A stretch of 35,580 nucleotides of DNA, taken from NCBI GenBank assembly GCA_016185145.1, contig JACPOB010000197.1, positions 1-35,580 on the forward strand, in the 5' to 3' direction. Source of the stretch: Rhodospirillales bacterium. GTDB taxonomy: Bacteria > Pseudomonadota > Alphaproteobacteria > Reyranellales > Reyranellaceae. The position numbers and the translations under genes are program-made. The notes below the pieces were generated by a model, which was not told the origin of the DNA, ran no database searches, and worked only from the letters and a program-made list of their open reading frames with translations. Below, in pieces: positions 7,447-15,533 of the stretch (its first letter is position 1; each line of letters opens with the position of its first letter).

Positions 7447-9828
7447 ATGACTGCGCAAACCGGAATTGGCGCCCGGGTCAAGCGGAAGGAAGACCAGCGC
7501 TTCCTGACCGGGACGGGTCGTTATGTCGACGACCTGCCGCTCGCACGCGCGACCTACGCGCACTTCGTGCGCTCGCCGCATGCCCACGCCAAGATCAAGA
7601 GCATCGACACCTCGACTGCCGCCGGCATGCCGGGCGTGGTCGCGATCTTCACCGGCAAGGACACGGCCGATGCCAAGGTCGGCGGCCTGATCTGCGGCTG
7701 GGTGGTCAAGGACAAGCACGGCCAGCCGCACAAGGCGCCGCCGCATCCGGTCATGGCGGTCGACACCGTGCGCTATGTCGGCGACACGGTGGCGATGGTG
7801 GTGGCCAACAGCCACGACGAGGCCAAGGACGCCGCCGAGGCGATCAGGGTCGACTACGACGTCCTGCCGGCCAACGTCGATCTCGCCAAGGCGCTCGACA
7901 AGGGCACGGCCGAGGTCCACGCCGAGGCGCCGGGCAACCTGATCTACGATTGGGAGATCGGCGTGAAGGCCGATGTCGACGCAGCCTTCGCGAAGGCCGC
8001 GCATGTCACCAAGCTCGACCTGGTCAACAACAGACTGATCCCCAACGCCATGGAGCCGCGCGCCGCGGCCGCGGAGTACGACAAGGGCACGGGCAACTAC
8101 ACGCTCTGGTCGACGTCCCAGAACCCACATGTCCTGCGTCTGATCCTGTCGGCCTTCGTGCTCGGCATCCCCGAACACAAGCTGCGCGTCATCGCTCCCG
8201 ACGTCGGCGGCGGCTTCGGCAGCAAGATCTTCTGCTACAACGAAGAGACGATGGTCACCTGGGCGGCGAGCCGCGTCGGCCGTCCCATCAAGTGGACGGC
8301 CGAGCGCAGCGAATCGTTCCAGACGGATGCGCACGGTCGCGACCATGTCACCCATGCCGAGCTGGCGCTCGACAAGGACGGCAAGTTCCTCGCGCTGAAG
8401 GTCGAGACCATCGCCAACATGGGCGCTTACCTCTCGACCTTCTCGACCGCGGTGCCGACCTACCTCTACGCCACGCTGCTGGCCGGCCAGTACACCACGC
8501 CGCTGATCTACGCCAACGTCAAGGCGGCGCTGACCAACACCGCGCCGGTCGACGCCTATCGCGGCGCCGGCCGACCGGAGGCGACGTTCGTCGTCGAGAC
8601 GATCGTCAGCAAGGCGGCCGCGGAGCTGAAGATGGATCCGGCGGAATTGCGTCGAAAGAACTTCATCCCGTCGACCGCCTTCCCGTACCAGACGCCGGTG
8701 GCCCTGCAGTACGATTCGGGCAACTACCCCCCGATCATCGACGAGGCGATCAAGATCGCCGATTACAAGGGCTTCGAGGCGCGCCGCGCCGAGGCCAAGT
8801 CGCGCGGCAAACTGCGCGGCATCGGCTTCTCGTCCTACATCGAGGCCTGTGGACTGGCGCCTTCTCAGGTGATCGGTCAGCTCGGCGGCGGCGTCGGGCA
8901 GTGGGAATCGGCCCAGATCAAGTTCAACCCGACAGGCAACGTCCAGATCCTGACCGGCGCGCACAGCCACGGCCAGAGCCACGAGACGACCTTCGCGCAG
9001 ATCATCTCGGACAAGCTCGGCGTGCCGCTCGAGCAGATCGAGGTGGTGCACGGGGACACGGCGACGACGCCGTTCGGCATGGGCAGCTACGGCAGCCGTT
9101 CGCTGGCGGTCGGCGGCTCGGCGATCATGAAGGCGGCGGACAAGATCATCGCCAAGGGCAAGAAGATCGCCGCCCACCTCATGGAGGCGTCGGTGGCCGA
9201 CGTCGTGTTCGAGAACGGCACCTTCAAGGTCGCCGGCACCGACAAGGCGGTGCCGCTCGGCCAGGCGGTGTTCGCAGCCTACGTGCCGCACAATTATCCG
9301 CTCGCCGAGCTCGAGCCCGGCATGGACGAGAACGCGTTCTACGATCCGGCGAACTTCGTCTATCCCGCCGGCACGCAGATCTGCGAGGTCGAGATCGATC
9401 CCGACACCGGCGTCGTCGAGGTCATCAGTCATACGGCAGTCGACGATTTCGGCAATATCATCAACCCGATGATCGTCGAAGGTCAGGTGCATGGCGGCAT
9501 CGTGCAGGGCGTCGGCCAGGCGCTGCTCGAGAACGCCGTCTACGACAGGGAGACGGGCCAGCTCGTGAGCGGCTCGTACATGGACTACACCATGCCGCGC
9601 GCCGACGACGTGCCGTCGTTCAAGCTCGGCTACAAGGTCACGCCCTGTCCGCACAATCCGCTGGGCGTGAAGGGATGCGGTGAGGCCGGTGCGATCGCCG
9701 CACCTGCCGCCGTGATGAATGCCGTCCACGACGCGCTGGCGCCGGTTGGCGTCAAGCATGTCGAGATGCCCGCCACGCCGCTCAACGTGTGGCAGGCGAT
9801 CCATGGCGCGCGCGCGGCGGCCGAGTAA
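7447..9828 (+). CDS. coxL: Form II CO dehydrogenase-like molybdopterin large subunit (CoxL-like)
   Basis: A 793-residue catalytic subunit of the xanthine oxidase family that binds the molybdenum-cytosine dinucleotide cofactor. The N-terminal GIGARVKRKEDQRFLTGTGRYVDD and the cofactor region DVGGGFGSK are present. The active-site loop is AYRGAGR (residues 370-376), the form II signature, not the AYXCSFR motif with the Cu-binding cysteine of genuine (form I) CO dehydrogenase. Glu746 in VKGCGEAG is the conserved base. Length is normal. The order S-L-M is also the form II order, while form I operons usually run M-S-L. It is therefore a molybdenum hydroxylase of uncertain substrate; CO oxidation should not be assumed. 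No maturation genes (coxD/E/F) are in the window. Confidence 0.95.
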   Translation: MTAQTGIGARVKRKEDQRFLTGTGRYVDDLPLARATYAHFVRSPHAHAKIKSIDTSTAAGMPGVVAIFTGKDTADAKVGGLICGWVVKDKHGQPHKAPPHPVMAVDTVRYVGDTVAMVVANSHDEAKDAAEAIRVDYDVLPANVDLAKALDKGTAEVHAEAPGNLIYDWEIGVKADVDAAFAKAAHVTKLDLVNNRLIPNAMEPRAAAAEYDKGTGNYTLWSTSQNPHVLRLILSAFVLGIPEHKLRVIAPDVGGGFGSKIFCYNEETMVTWAASRVGRPIKWTAERSESFQTDAHGRDHVTHAELALDKDGKFLALKVETIANMGAYLSTFSTAVPTYLYATLLAGQYTTPLIYANVKAALTNTAPVDAYRGAGRPEATFVVETIVSKAAAELKMDPAELRRKNFIPSTAFPYQTPVALQYDSGNYPPIIDEAIKIADYKGFEARRAEAKSRGKLRGIGFSSYIEACGLAPSQVIGQLGGGVGQWESAQIKFNPTGNVQILTGAHSHGQSHETTFAQIISDKLGVPLEQIEVVHGDTATTPFGMGSYGSRSLAVGGSAIMKAADKIIAKGKKIAAHLMEASVADVVFENGTFKVAGTDKAVPLGQAVFAAYVPHNYPLAELEPGMDENAFYDPANFVYPAGTQICEVEIDPDTGVVEVISHTAVDDFGNIINPMIVEGQVHGGIVQGVGQALLENAVYDRETGQLVSGSYMDYTMPRADDVPSFKLGYKVTPCPHNPLGVKGCGEAGAIAAPAAVMNAVHDALAPVGVKHVEMPATPLNVWQAIHGARAAAE

Positions 9829-9842
9829 CGGGAGGATCAGAG

Positions 9843-10640
9843 ATGTACGATTTCCACTACCATCGCCCGAAGACGCTGGCCGATGCGGCCAACCTGTTGA
9901 AGGGCAAGGATGAGGCCCGTCCGATGTCGGGCGGCATGACCCTGATCCCGACGCTGAAGCAGCGGCTCGCCAAGCCCTCCGACGTCGTCGACCTCGGCGG
10001 CATCAAGGAGCTGGCCGGCATCAAGGTCGAAGGCAACAACGTGGTGATCGGCGGCATGACTCGCCACGCCGACGTCGCGAGCTCGGCCGAGGTCAAGGCG
10101 GCGATCCCGGCGCTGGCGCATCTCGCGGGCCATATCGGCGATCCGGCCGTGCGCAACCGCGGCACGATCGGCGGCTCGGTCGCCAACAACGATCCGGCGG
10201 CGGACTATCCGTCGGCGGTGCTGGCGCTCGGCGCCACCATCACCACCAACACCGGCAAGCATGCGGCCGACGGCTTCTTCAAGGGCCTGTTCGAGACGGC
10301 GCTGAGCGACGGCGAGCTGATCACCTCGATCAGCTTCCCGAAGGTCGAGAAGGCCGCCTACATGAAGTTCCCGAACCCGGCCTCGCGTTACGCCATGGTC
10401 GGCGTGTTCGTGGCCAAGACGGCGAACGGCGTGCGCGTCGCCGTCACCGGCGCAGGCCCCTGCGTCTTCCGCGTCAAGGCAATGGAGGATGCGCTGGCCA
10501 AGAACTTCTCGTCGGACGCCATCAAGGACATCAAGGTGCCGGCCGACGGGTTGAACAGCGACATCCATGCCAGCGCCGAGTACCGCGCCCACCTGGTCAA
10601 CGTCATGGCCCGCCGGGCCGTCGACGCCGCCAACAAGTAG
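9843..10640 (+). CDS. coxM: FAD-binding medium subunit (CoxM-like)
   Basis: A 265-residue FAD subunit of the same molybdenum hydroxylase, starting MYDFHYHRPKTLADA. FAD-contacting motifs are SGGMTL (29-34) and TIGGS (108-112), followed by NNDPAADYP. The C-terminal domain of the CO dehydrogenase flavoprotein family follows to the end. It would accept electrons from CoxS and pass them to quinone or another acceptor. The ATG at 9843 has GGGAGG just upstream (9830-9835), 14 bases after the coxL stop. It is the last gene of the operon, since a strong hairpin terminator follows at 10668. Confidence 0.94.
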   Translation: MYDFHYHRPKTLADAANLLKGKDEARPMSGGMTLIPTLKQRLAKPSDVVDLGGIKELAGIKVEGNNVVIGGMTRHADVASSAEVKAAIPALAHLAGHIGDPAVRNRGTIGGSVANNDPAADYPSAVLALGATITTNTGKHAADGFFKGLFETALSDGELITSISFPKVEKAAYMKFPNPASRYAMVGVFVAKTANGVRVAVTGAGPCVFRVKAMEDALAKNFSSDAIKDIKVPADGLNSDIHASAEYRAHLVNVMARRAVDAANK

Positions 10641-10667
10641 CCGCCGGCTCGAGGAACGACTAACGTC

Positions 10668-10693
10668 AAGGGCGCCCAGCCGGGCGCCCTTTT
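10668..10693 (+). terminator. Rho-independent terminator of the coxSLM-like operon
   Basis: The stem AAGGGCGCCC (10668-10677) pairs with GGGCGCCCTT (10682-10691) around AGCC, giving a T-run of four (TTTT) at its 3' end. It lies 27 bases after the coxM stop and before pcp. Confidence 0.85.
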
Positions 10694-10711
10694 CGTTAGC
10701 GGTGGCAGGAC

Positions 10712-11353
10712 ATGAAGGCTTTGGTGACGGGCTTCGATCCGTTCGGCGGGGACGAGGTGAACCCGTCTTCTTTGGCGGTGGGCAAGCTCAGGAAGCGGAT
10801 CGCCGGCATCGCCATCCATACGGCCGAGCTGCCGACGTCCTACGCGAAGTCTGCCGGGGTGCTGCGGACGGCGATCGACAAGGTCCGGCCCGACATCGTG
10901 CTGTGCGTCGGCCAGGCCGGCGGGCGAAGCGAGCTCTGCCTGGAGCGCGTCGGCATCAACGTCCAGGATGCCCGCATTCGCGACAACGACGGCAAGCAGC
11001 CGATCGACAAGCCGGTGGTGAAGGACGGCCCGGCGGCCTACTTCGCCACTTTGCCGATCAAGGCCTGCGTGGCGGCGCTGCGCAAGGCGGGCCTGCCGGC
11101 GGCGGTGTCGAACACCGCCGGCACCTTCGTCTGCAACCACATCCTCTATTCGCTGATGGACATCGCCCAGGACCATCCCGCGGCTTTCCGCGGCGGCTTT
11201 TTGCACATTCCCTACGTGCCCGAGCAGGTCGCCCGGCTGGGCGCCGCGCCGTCGATGGCGGTGGAGGACATCGTGCGCGGCATCGAGATCATCCTGGAGA
11301 CCAGCGCGAGCCGCGTCGAAGACGTCCACACGGTCGAGGGCCGCATCTCCTAG
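10712..11353 (+). CDS. pcp: Pyroglutamyl-peptidase I (peptidase C15)
   Basis: A 213-residue cytoplasmic cysteine peptidase that removes N-terminal pyroglutamate from peptides. MKALVTGFDPFGG is the standard C15 N-terminus. The catalytic triad is visible as Glu78 in CLERVGIN, Cys141 in GTFVCNHILY and His165 in GGFLHIPY. Length matches the family (about 200-215 residues). The ATG follows GGCAGGAC. It is separated from the molybdenum hydroxylase operon by a terminator, so it probably has its own promoter in the short gap. Some alphaproteobacterial homologues are simply called pyroglutamyl peptidase-like proteins, but the triad here is complete. Confidence 0.93.
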   Translation: MKALVTGFDPFGGDEVNPSSLAVGKLRKRIAGIAIHTAELPTSYAKSAGVLRTAIDKVRPDIVLCVGQAGGRSELCLERVGINVQDARIRDNDGKQPIDKPVVKDGPAAYFATLPIKACVAALRKAGLPAAVSNTAGTFVCNHILYSLMDIAQDHPAAFRGGFLHIPYVPEQVARLGAAPSMAVEDIVRGIEIILETSASRVEDVHTVEGRIS

Positions 11354-11375
11354 CCTGGACCAGAACGGAACTCTC

Positions 11376-12094
11376 TCAGTCTGCGCCCGAGGACGCATCG
11401 CGGTATTCAACGCGGTCCATGAGCCCGTTGGCGAGTGCGATGCGATAGATCGTCTCCGCGAAGCGCCGGTCATCGACGAACATGTCGAGCGGCCTCGCAT
11501 GTGTCGCGGCAGTTCGTCGATCAGCGCCAGCATCGTCGCCGCATCGATCGGTACGTTGACGCCGGCCGTCATGGAAAAATCTCCCGGCGTGTAGAGTCTC
11601 GTGGCCAGTGTCGCCCCGTCGGGAATGGAACTCTCGAGTCCGATGTCGATCAGCTATCGCTCGGTGTTGCGGCAAAGATCGGTGGTGACCAATCCCGCGA
11701 TATGGTGCCGACGCTCGATGCGCAAAAGCGAGAAACGCGCCGCCCGCATCGCGTCGAGCATGAGCATTTCGTCGGCATCGGACGCGGCGCCGGCTGATTC
11801 GGCATAGCGGTCAATGGCACGTGACCGGCCGGGCGGCGCAGTATGGATGGCGAGGTCGAAGGCGTAGGTCAGGTCGTCAATGCTGTCGACGATGAAAGTC
11901 CTGCCGCGCGCAAGGCCCAGTCGCCGCGCATGCTGCAGGACAGGCTCCTGGGATATGAGCTTCTGCACTGCGCTGTTATGACGTTGGCTGATTTCTCTCA
12001 GGCGGCGATAGCGCTCGAGCACCTTGGCGCGCTCCGAGAAAGACGGATGATTCTCGCGGTTGTCGCGTTCCAGCGAAGTGACTGTGTCGGACAT
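11376..12094 (-). pseudogene. Broken gene: amber stop plus frameshift in a conserved-looking hypothetical protein
   Basis: The ATG at 12094, preceded by GGAGAG, starts MSDTVTSLERDNRENHPSFSE. The frame runs through ERYRRLREISQRHNSA and LGLARGRTFIVDSIDD to CRNTER, then meets TAG at 11659-11657. The same frame continues sensibly afterwards (LIDIGLESSIPDGATLATRLYTPGDF, MTAGVNVPIDAATM) down to about 11495. There the reading has to change frame to continue as DMFVDDRRFAETIYRIALANG before TGA at 11378-11376. Total length (719 bases) is not a multiple of three, as expected after an indel. Restored, it would encode about 239 residues, soluble, with no motif I can assign; I have the impression of similar hypothetical proteins in Bradyrhizobium-like genomes. 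A sequencing error could explain one lesion but less easily both. It lies downstream of the dioxygenase-like gene on the same strand. Confidence 0.7.
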
Positions 12095-12241
12095 GGGCTC
12101 TCCACGCTTGTCGATCGGTCCAGAGCATCGACCTACAGTCATCTCTAGTTGGTGCGGACGGCAAGGCCGGAAAATCGGGGTATCCATAGCCGGCCTTCGG
12201 TGGCATTTGGCGGCGCGCTGGTTCAAGCGATGACGTGCGCC

Positions 12242-13087
12242 TTAGCCAAGCAGGGACAAAAAGTGCCCGGCGTCGACACCGGGCGAGCATGACGTCCCGA
12301 CGACCGTGACCTCGCCATTGCGCCGGCCCACGTGAATGGCCGGGTCCTGGTATTTCGGGGGCGCCGCATCCCGTGCCATCGCCCGGATCTCGAGACTGTA
12401 CCGATCGGTTCGGGTCCCGTAGCCGGTCGTGAAGTGCGGCGACAGGTTGGTGTGGATGCTGAGGTCTCCCGGAGCATAGCTCGGCACCCAGGCATTGTGA
12501 AAATTCGCGAGGACGTACTCGGTCCCCACGTCGTTGTGCGGCAGCGTCGGCAGCACCCGCTGGGGCGCCGGCGTGATGAAACCCAGGCCGGAATTGCGCC
12601 GCGGCGTGACGGCGTGGAGCGGGATCCACAAGGCGAAGGGAAGCTCCGGTGCGACGGCGGTCGCGTCCTGGTGCGCGCCCGCCACGAGCGGCTTGTCGAC
12701 CATGTGGCGCGCCGTGCAGAGGCCCAGCAGGACCACAATGTCCGTGCTGCCGCAGATTTTCTCGACCACAGGCCATGCCCATGAGCGCAACAGCGCCGAC
12801 ACGATGGTGGCGGCCGGCAGGTGCTGATGGTGCTGCACGCGCCAGGGGGCGTGCCAGCTTCCGGCGTCGGACTCGCCTCCGAGGGAGCGCGCAAACTGTT
12901 CGAAGCTCGCGCAGCATGCCGGCAAGATCGTCGCCGGCAACGCACTGCGCAACATGATCACCCCGCACCTCGAGAGTGCAGCCGCCGCCAGCACGGGGGC
13001 TGCACCCTCCGTGAACGATTGCTCGGGCAATTCGTTCTGAACGTCGGGATGTAGGTCGAGAAGCTCGTCGAAACGCGGTGCCTGCAT
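12242..13087 (-). CDS. Putative Fe(II)/2-oxoglutarate (phytanoyl-CoA-type) dioxygenase
   Basis: A 281-residue soluble protein that looks like a divergent phytanoyl-CoA-type dioxygenase. The pattern that suggests this is an HxD pair, His139 and Asp141 in GAHQDATAV, followed by a beta-rich region (LPFALWIPLHAVTPRRNSGLGF) and a later APGDLSIHTNLSPHFT. That last segment offers His212 or His218 as third metal ligand, with nearby arginines at 225/229/235 for 2-oxoglutarate. These assignments are inferred from order and spacing. The ATG at 13087 gives MQAPRFDELLDLHPDV; the Shine-Dalgarno is weak. It is upstream of the broken gene on the same strand. It has more cysteines and histidines than its neighbours, and the substrate is unknown. 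Confidence 0.65.
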   Translation of the reverse strand: MQAPRFDELLDLHPDVQNELPEQSFTEGAAPVLAAAALSRCGVIMLRSALPATILPACCASFEQFARSLGGESDAGSWHAPWRVQHHQHLPAATIVSALLRSWAWPVVEKICGSTDIVVLLGLCTARHMVDKPLVAGAHQDATAVAPELPFALWIPLHAVTPRRNSGLGFITPAPQRVLPTLPHNDVGTEYVLANFHNAWVPSYAPGDLSIHTNLSPHFTTGYGTRTDRYSLEIRAMARDAAPPKYQDPAIHVGRRNGEVTVVGTSCSPGVDAGHFLSLLG

Positions 13088-13157
13088 GGGCCGCCAACGT
13101 CGGAAACCCGGCGAAGTTGCTGTGACCTCGCAGCGCAGGCCCGCCGGCGACGAAGCG

Positions 13158-13943
13158 TCAGACCGGTGTGTAGATGACGAGCTTCAGGGCCGGGTCGTCA
13201 CTTGCCTGAAAGCTTGCATGCTCGAAGCGCAGCAGGCCTTTCTTGGGGTGGCTCATCTGCTTGCGGCCGGAGATCGACGCGCGCACGTCGTGCGCCTTCC
13301 ACCAGGCCGCGAACTCGGGGCTCTCGCGACGCAGGCGGGCCAGAAGCTCGACGAAGGCCGGATCGTCCGCCCAGAGGTCGTGGGTGGCGCGGAATTGCGC
13401 GACCACGCGCCTTGCCTGTTCGTTCCAGTTCGCGCCGAACAGGCGCCGGGTCGCGGGCTTGGTCAGGGTGACGATGAGGATGTTGCGATCCTCGGCCGGA
13501 AGATGGCTGAAGGCGAAGACCTCCTCAGCGGCCTGGTTCCAGGCGAGTACATCCCAACGGCGGCCAGTGACGTAGGCGGGCTGGTTGAGGCTCTCGACGA
13601 CGCGCCTGATCGCGTCCGGTACGCTCTCGCGCACGAAGACGCGGCGATCCGGGTTGCGGGTGAGGGCGCGCAGATGGGCGTGCTCGACCTTGCTGAGCTT
13701 CAGTGCGCGGGCGAGGGCATCGACCGTCGTAATGGACGGGCTGACGGACCGCCCTTGTTCCAGGCGGATGTACCAGTCGACGCCAATGCCCGCGAGCTCC
13801 GCCACCTCTTCGCGCCGCAAGCCCGGTGTGCGTCGCCGCCGGCCGGCCGGCAGCCCGGCGGCGCGCGGCGTCAGGCGTTCCCGGCGCGAGCGAAGGAAAT
13901 CGCCCAGTTCATTGCGGCTGCGGTCGGACAGGGTGGCATCCAT
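13158..13943 (-). CDS. XRE-family regulator with MmyB-like ligand-binding domain
   Basis: A 261-residue transcription factor. The N-terminal helix-turn-helix (about residues 8-75) reads GDFLRSRRERLTPRAAG, then RTPGLRREEVAELAGIGVDWYIRLEQGR, a very characteristic sequence for this family. The C-terminal domain (about 95-255; WDVLAWNQAAEEVF, then LFGANWNEQARRVVAQFRA) is MmyB-like, with a PAS-related fold thought to bind a small hydrophobic ligand. The ATG at 13943 fits the usual start MDATLSDRSRNELGDFLRSRR. It is divergent from the zinc-type dehydrogenase at 14023 with 79 bases between starts. In this family, regulators commonly control an adjacent divergent SDR/MDR oxidoreductase, so local control is likely. 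Confidence 0.9.
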   Translation of the reverse strand: MDATLSDRSRNELGDFLRSRRERLTPRAAGLPAGRRRRTPGLRREEVAELAGIGVDWYIRLEQGRSVSPSITTVDALARALKLSKVEHAHLRALTRNPDRRVFVRESVPDAIRRVVESLNQPAYVTGRRWDVLAWNQAAEEVFAFSHLPAEDRNILIVTLTKPATRRLFGANWNEQARRVVAQFRATHDLWADDPAFVELLARLRRESPEFAAWWKAHDVRASISGRKQMSHPKKGLLRFEHASFQASDDPALKLVIYTPV

Positions 13944-14022
13944 GATCCCAGGATAATACCAGGTCTGAATGTCGATCGTCAGGGCCGGGTATCCATGGCC
14001 GTCCGCAACAAGAGGCGCGTCC

Positions 14023-15093
14023 ATGAAAGCTGCAGTCCTGAAGGCCTTTGGTTCACCCCTTGTCGTCGAGACCGTGCCCGATCCGGTACTGGGCACCGGA
14101 GAGGTGATCGTCGATGTCGCGGCGACCAAGGTGCTTGCCTATGCCGGCGACGTGCTGAGCGGCCAGCGCCGTTATCTGCTGGAGCCGCCCGTGATCCCGG
14201 GCGCCGGCTGCATCGGCCGCGTGCGCGAGGTTGGACCCGACGCGACCGCGCTGACGCCGGGCGACTGGGTGTTCTGCGACCCGACGGTGCGTTCGCGAGA
14301 CAATGCGCAGGCACCGGACATCATCCTGCAGGGCCTGACCGCCGGCAGCGAACGCGCCAAGCGCCTGCAAGAGTACTTTCACGACGGCTCGTGGGCCGAG
14401 CGCACGCGCGTGCCGACGGAATGCGTCGTGCCCATCGGTCCGTTGAGCGATGCGGAAGCAGCCGTCTCATGGTGCGCATTCGGCAACTTCGTGGTGGCCT
14501 ATGGCGGCTTCGTCGCGGCCAACCTGCAGGCGGGCGAGACTGCCCTGGTCAACGGCGCGACCGGCGCCTTCGGAGGCGGCGCCGTTGCCGTGGCGCTGGC
14601 GATGGGCGCCGGCGCGGTGATTGCCACGGGCCGCAACCAACAGGCTCTCGACGACCTGGTGCGGCGCTTCGGCAAGCGCGTGACGCCGGTGCGCATGGCC
14701 GTCGACGAGGAGCGCGATCGCCAGGCCATTCTCGAGGCCGCAGCGGCGCCGATCGACTGTGTGCTCGACCTCCTGCCGCCCCTCGCCACGCCGGCCCAGG
14801 TGCGCACCGGGCTGCTCACCGTGCGGCCCTACGGGCGCGTCGTATTGATGGGCGGCGTCCGCCAGGACGTAGCCGTTCCGTACGACTGGCTGATGCGCAA
14901 CTGCATCACCATTCACGGGCAGTGGATGTACCGGCGCGATTCGATCGGGCGGCTGATCGCGCTGGTCCACGCCGGCCTGTTGAGCCTCGACCATCACGAG
15001 GCGACGTGCTTCGGCCTCGACGACGTGAACCAGGCGATCAAGCACGCCGCGACCAGTGCCGGCCCGTTCAAGATGACGGTGCTGCGACCCTGA
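14023..15093 (+). CDS. Zinc-binding alcohol dehydrogenase-like MDR family protein
   Basis: A 356-residue medium-chain dehydrogenase. The GroES-like N-terminal domain contains GEVIVDVAATKVLAYAGDVLSG and IPGAGCIGRVREVGPDA (about 46-70). The cofactor-binding domain has LVNGATGAFGGGAVAVALAMGAG near 180-200. The CxxC-rich zinc-binding loop of classical alcohol dehydrogenases is missing, and the usual PGHE catalytic-zinc ligand is replaced by PGAG. The protein is therefore probably a zinc-independent reductase despite the family name. The ATG at 14023 was preferred over in-frame codons further upstream because MKAAVLKAFGSPLVVE is the normal MDR N-terminus. It is divergent from the MmyB-type regulator. 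Substrate unknown. Confidence 0.88.
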   Translation: MKAAVLKAFGSPLVVETVPDPVLGTGEVIVDVAATKVLAYAGDVLSGQRRYLLEPPVIPGAGCIGRVREVGPDATALTPGDWVFCDPTVRSRDNAQAPDIILQGLTAGSERAKRLQEYFHDGSWAERTRVPTECVVPIGPLSDAEAAVSWCAFGNFVVAYGGFVAANLQAGETALVNGATGAFGGGAVAVALAMGAGAVIATGRNQQALDDLVRRFGKRVTPVRMAVDEERDRQAILEAAAAPIDCVLDLLPPLATPAQVRTGLLTVRPYGRVVLMGGVRQDVAVPYDWLMRNCITIHGQWMYRRDSIGRLIALVHAGLLSLDHHEATCFGLDDVNQAIKHAATSAGPFKMTVLRP

Positions 15094-15502
15094 TCACTGC
15101 GTCCCGTCGCCTGATGAGCCATCGGACAGGTGACCGCTGCCCATGCCGGATGCGTCACCGCCGCCGAGAAAATCTGCCGATATGGAGACACTCGAGAAAT
15201 CTGCGCCTCCGCGGGTGAACCGGAAGAACAGCGCCCTCAAGGCTTCATAGTCGTCGCGTGCCGTCATGCCGGCAGCCTTTTCGAATTCTGCCAGCGGAAG
15301 AAAGGCAGCATAGCCCAACGCAAGTTGGCGGCCGGGGAAGCCGGCATTTGGCGCTGGCTGCCCGGATCTGGCCCGCCGTGTAGAACTTGCTCGCGCCATA
15401 ATCTCGCAGCAATCGCGGACCGAGGCGTTGAGCGAACCTGGGAGCGCACCGCCTTTGGTCGATCCTGCGGACCAGCCGCTTGAGCCTGTCGAACAGGATC
15501 AC
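15094..15502 (-). pseudogene. Frameshifted small gene, DUF6559-like
   Basis: A GTG at 15502 with GGAG upstream starts MILFDRLKRLVRRIDQ. The frame continues RFAQRLGPRLLRDYGASKFYTAGQIRAASAKCRLP, then loses sense. One base later, the other frame carries GRQLALGYAAFLPLAEFEKAAGMTARDDYEALRALFFRF and a Ser/Gly-rich tail to TGA at 15096-15094. The join lies at a CCCC run around 15335-15345, so one extra C would explain the break. Restored, it gives a roughly 135-residue protein resembling small DUF6559-type proteins (an LGPxLxxxYG..K.YT pattern followed by YA.AMF..); this family match is from memory. It could be a true pseudogene, a sequencing error in a homopolymer, or a slippage site. Its stop abuts the convergent dehydrogenase stop. 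Confidence 0.55.
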
Positions 15503-15533
15503 CGTGACTCCGTGCGAGAGGGAGCAGCTTACC

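Noticed and set aside
7381..9804. An 807-codon minus-strand frame opposite coxL
   Set aside because: It mirrors the coxL codons (repeated RR/HR/DR patterns) and has no recognisable domain; coxL itself is unambiguous.
7447..9828. Genuine (form I) aerobic CO dehydrogenase
   Set aside because: The active-site loop is AYRGAGR, without the cysteine motif of form I, and the gene order is S-L-M.
15481..15500. Hairpin CCTGTCGAACAGG as a terminator of the small gene or the pump
   Set aside because: It lies inside the start of the small minus-strand gene and has no T-run in either direction.
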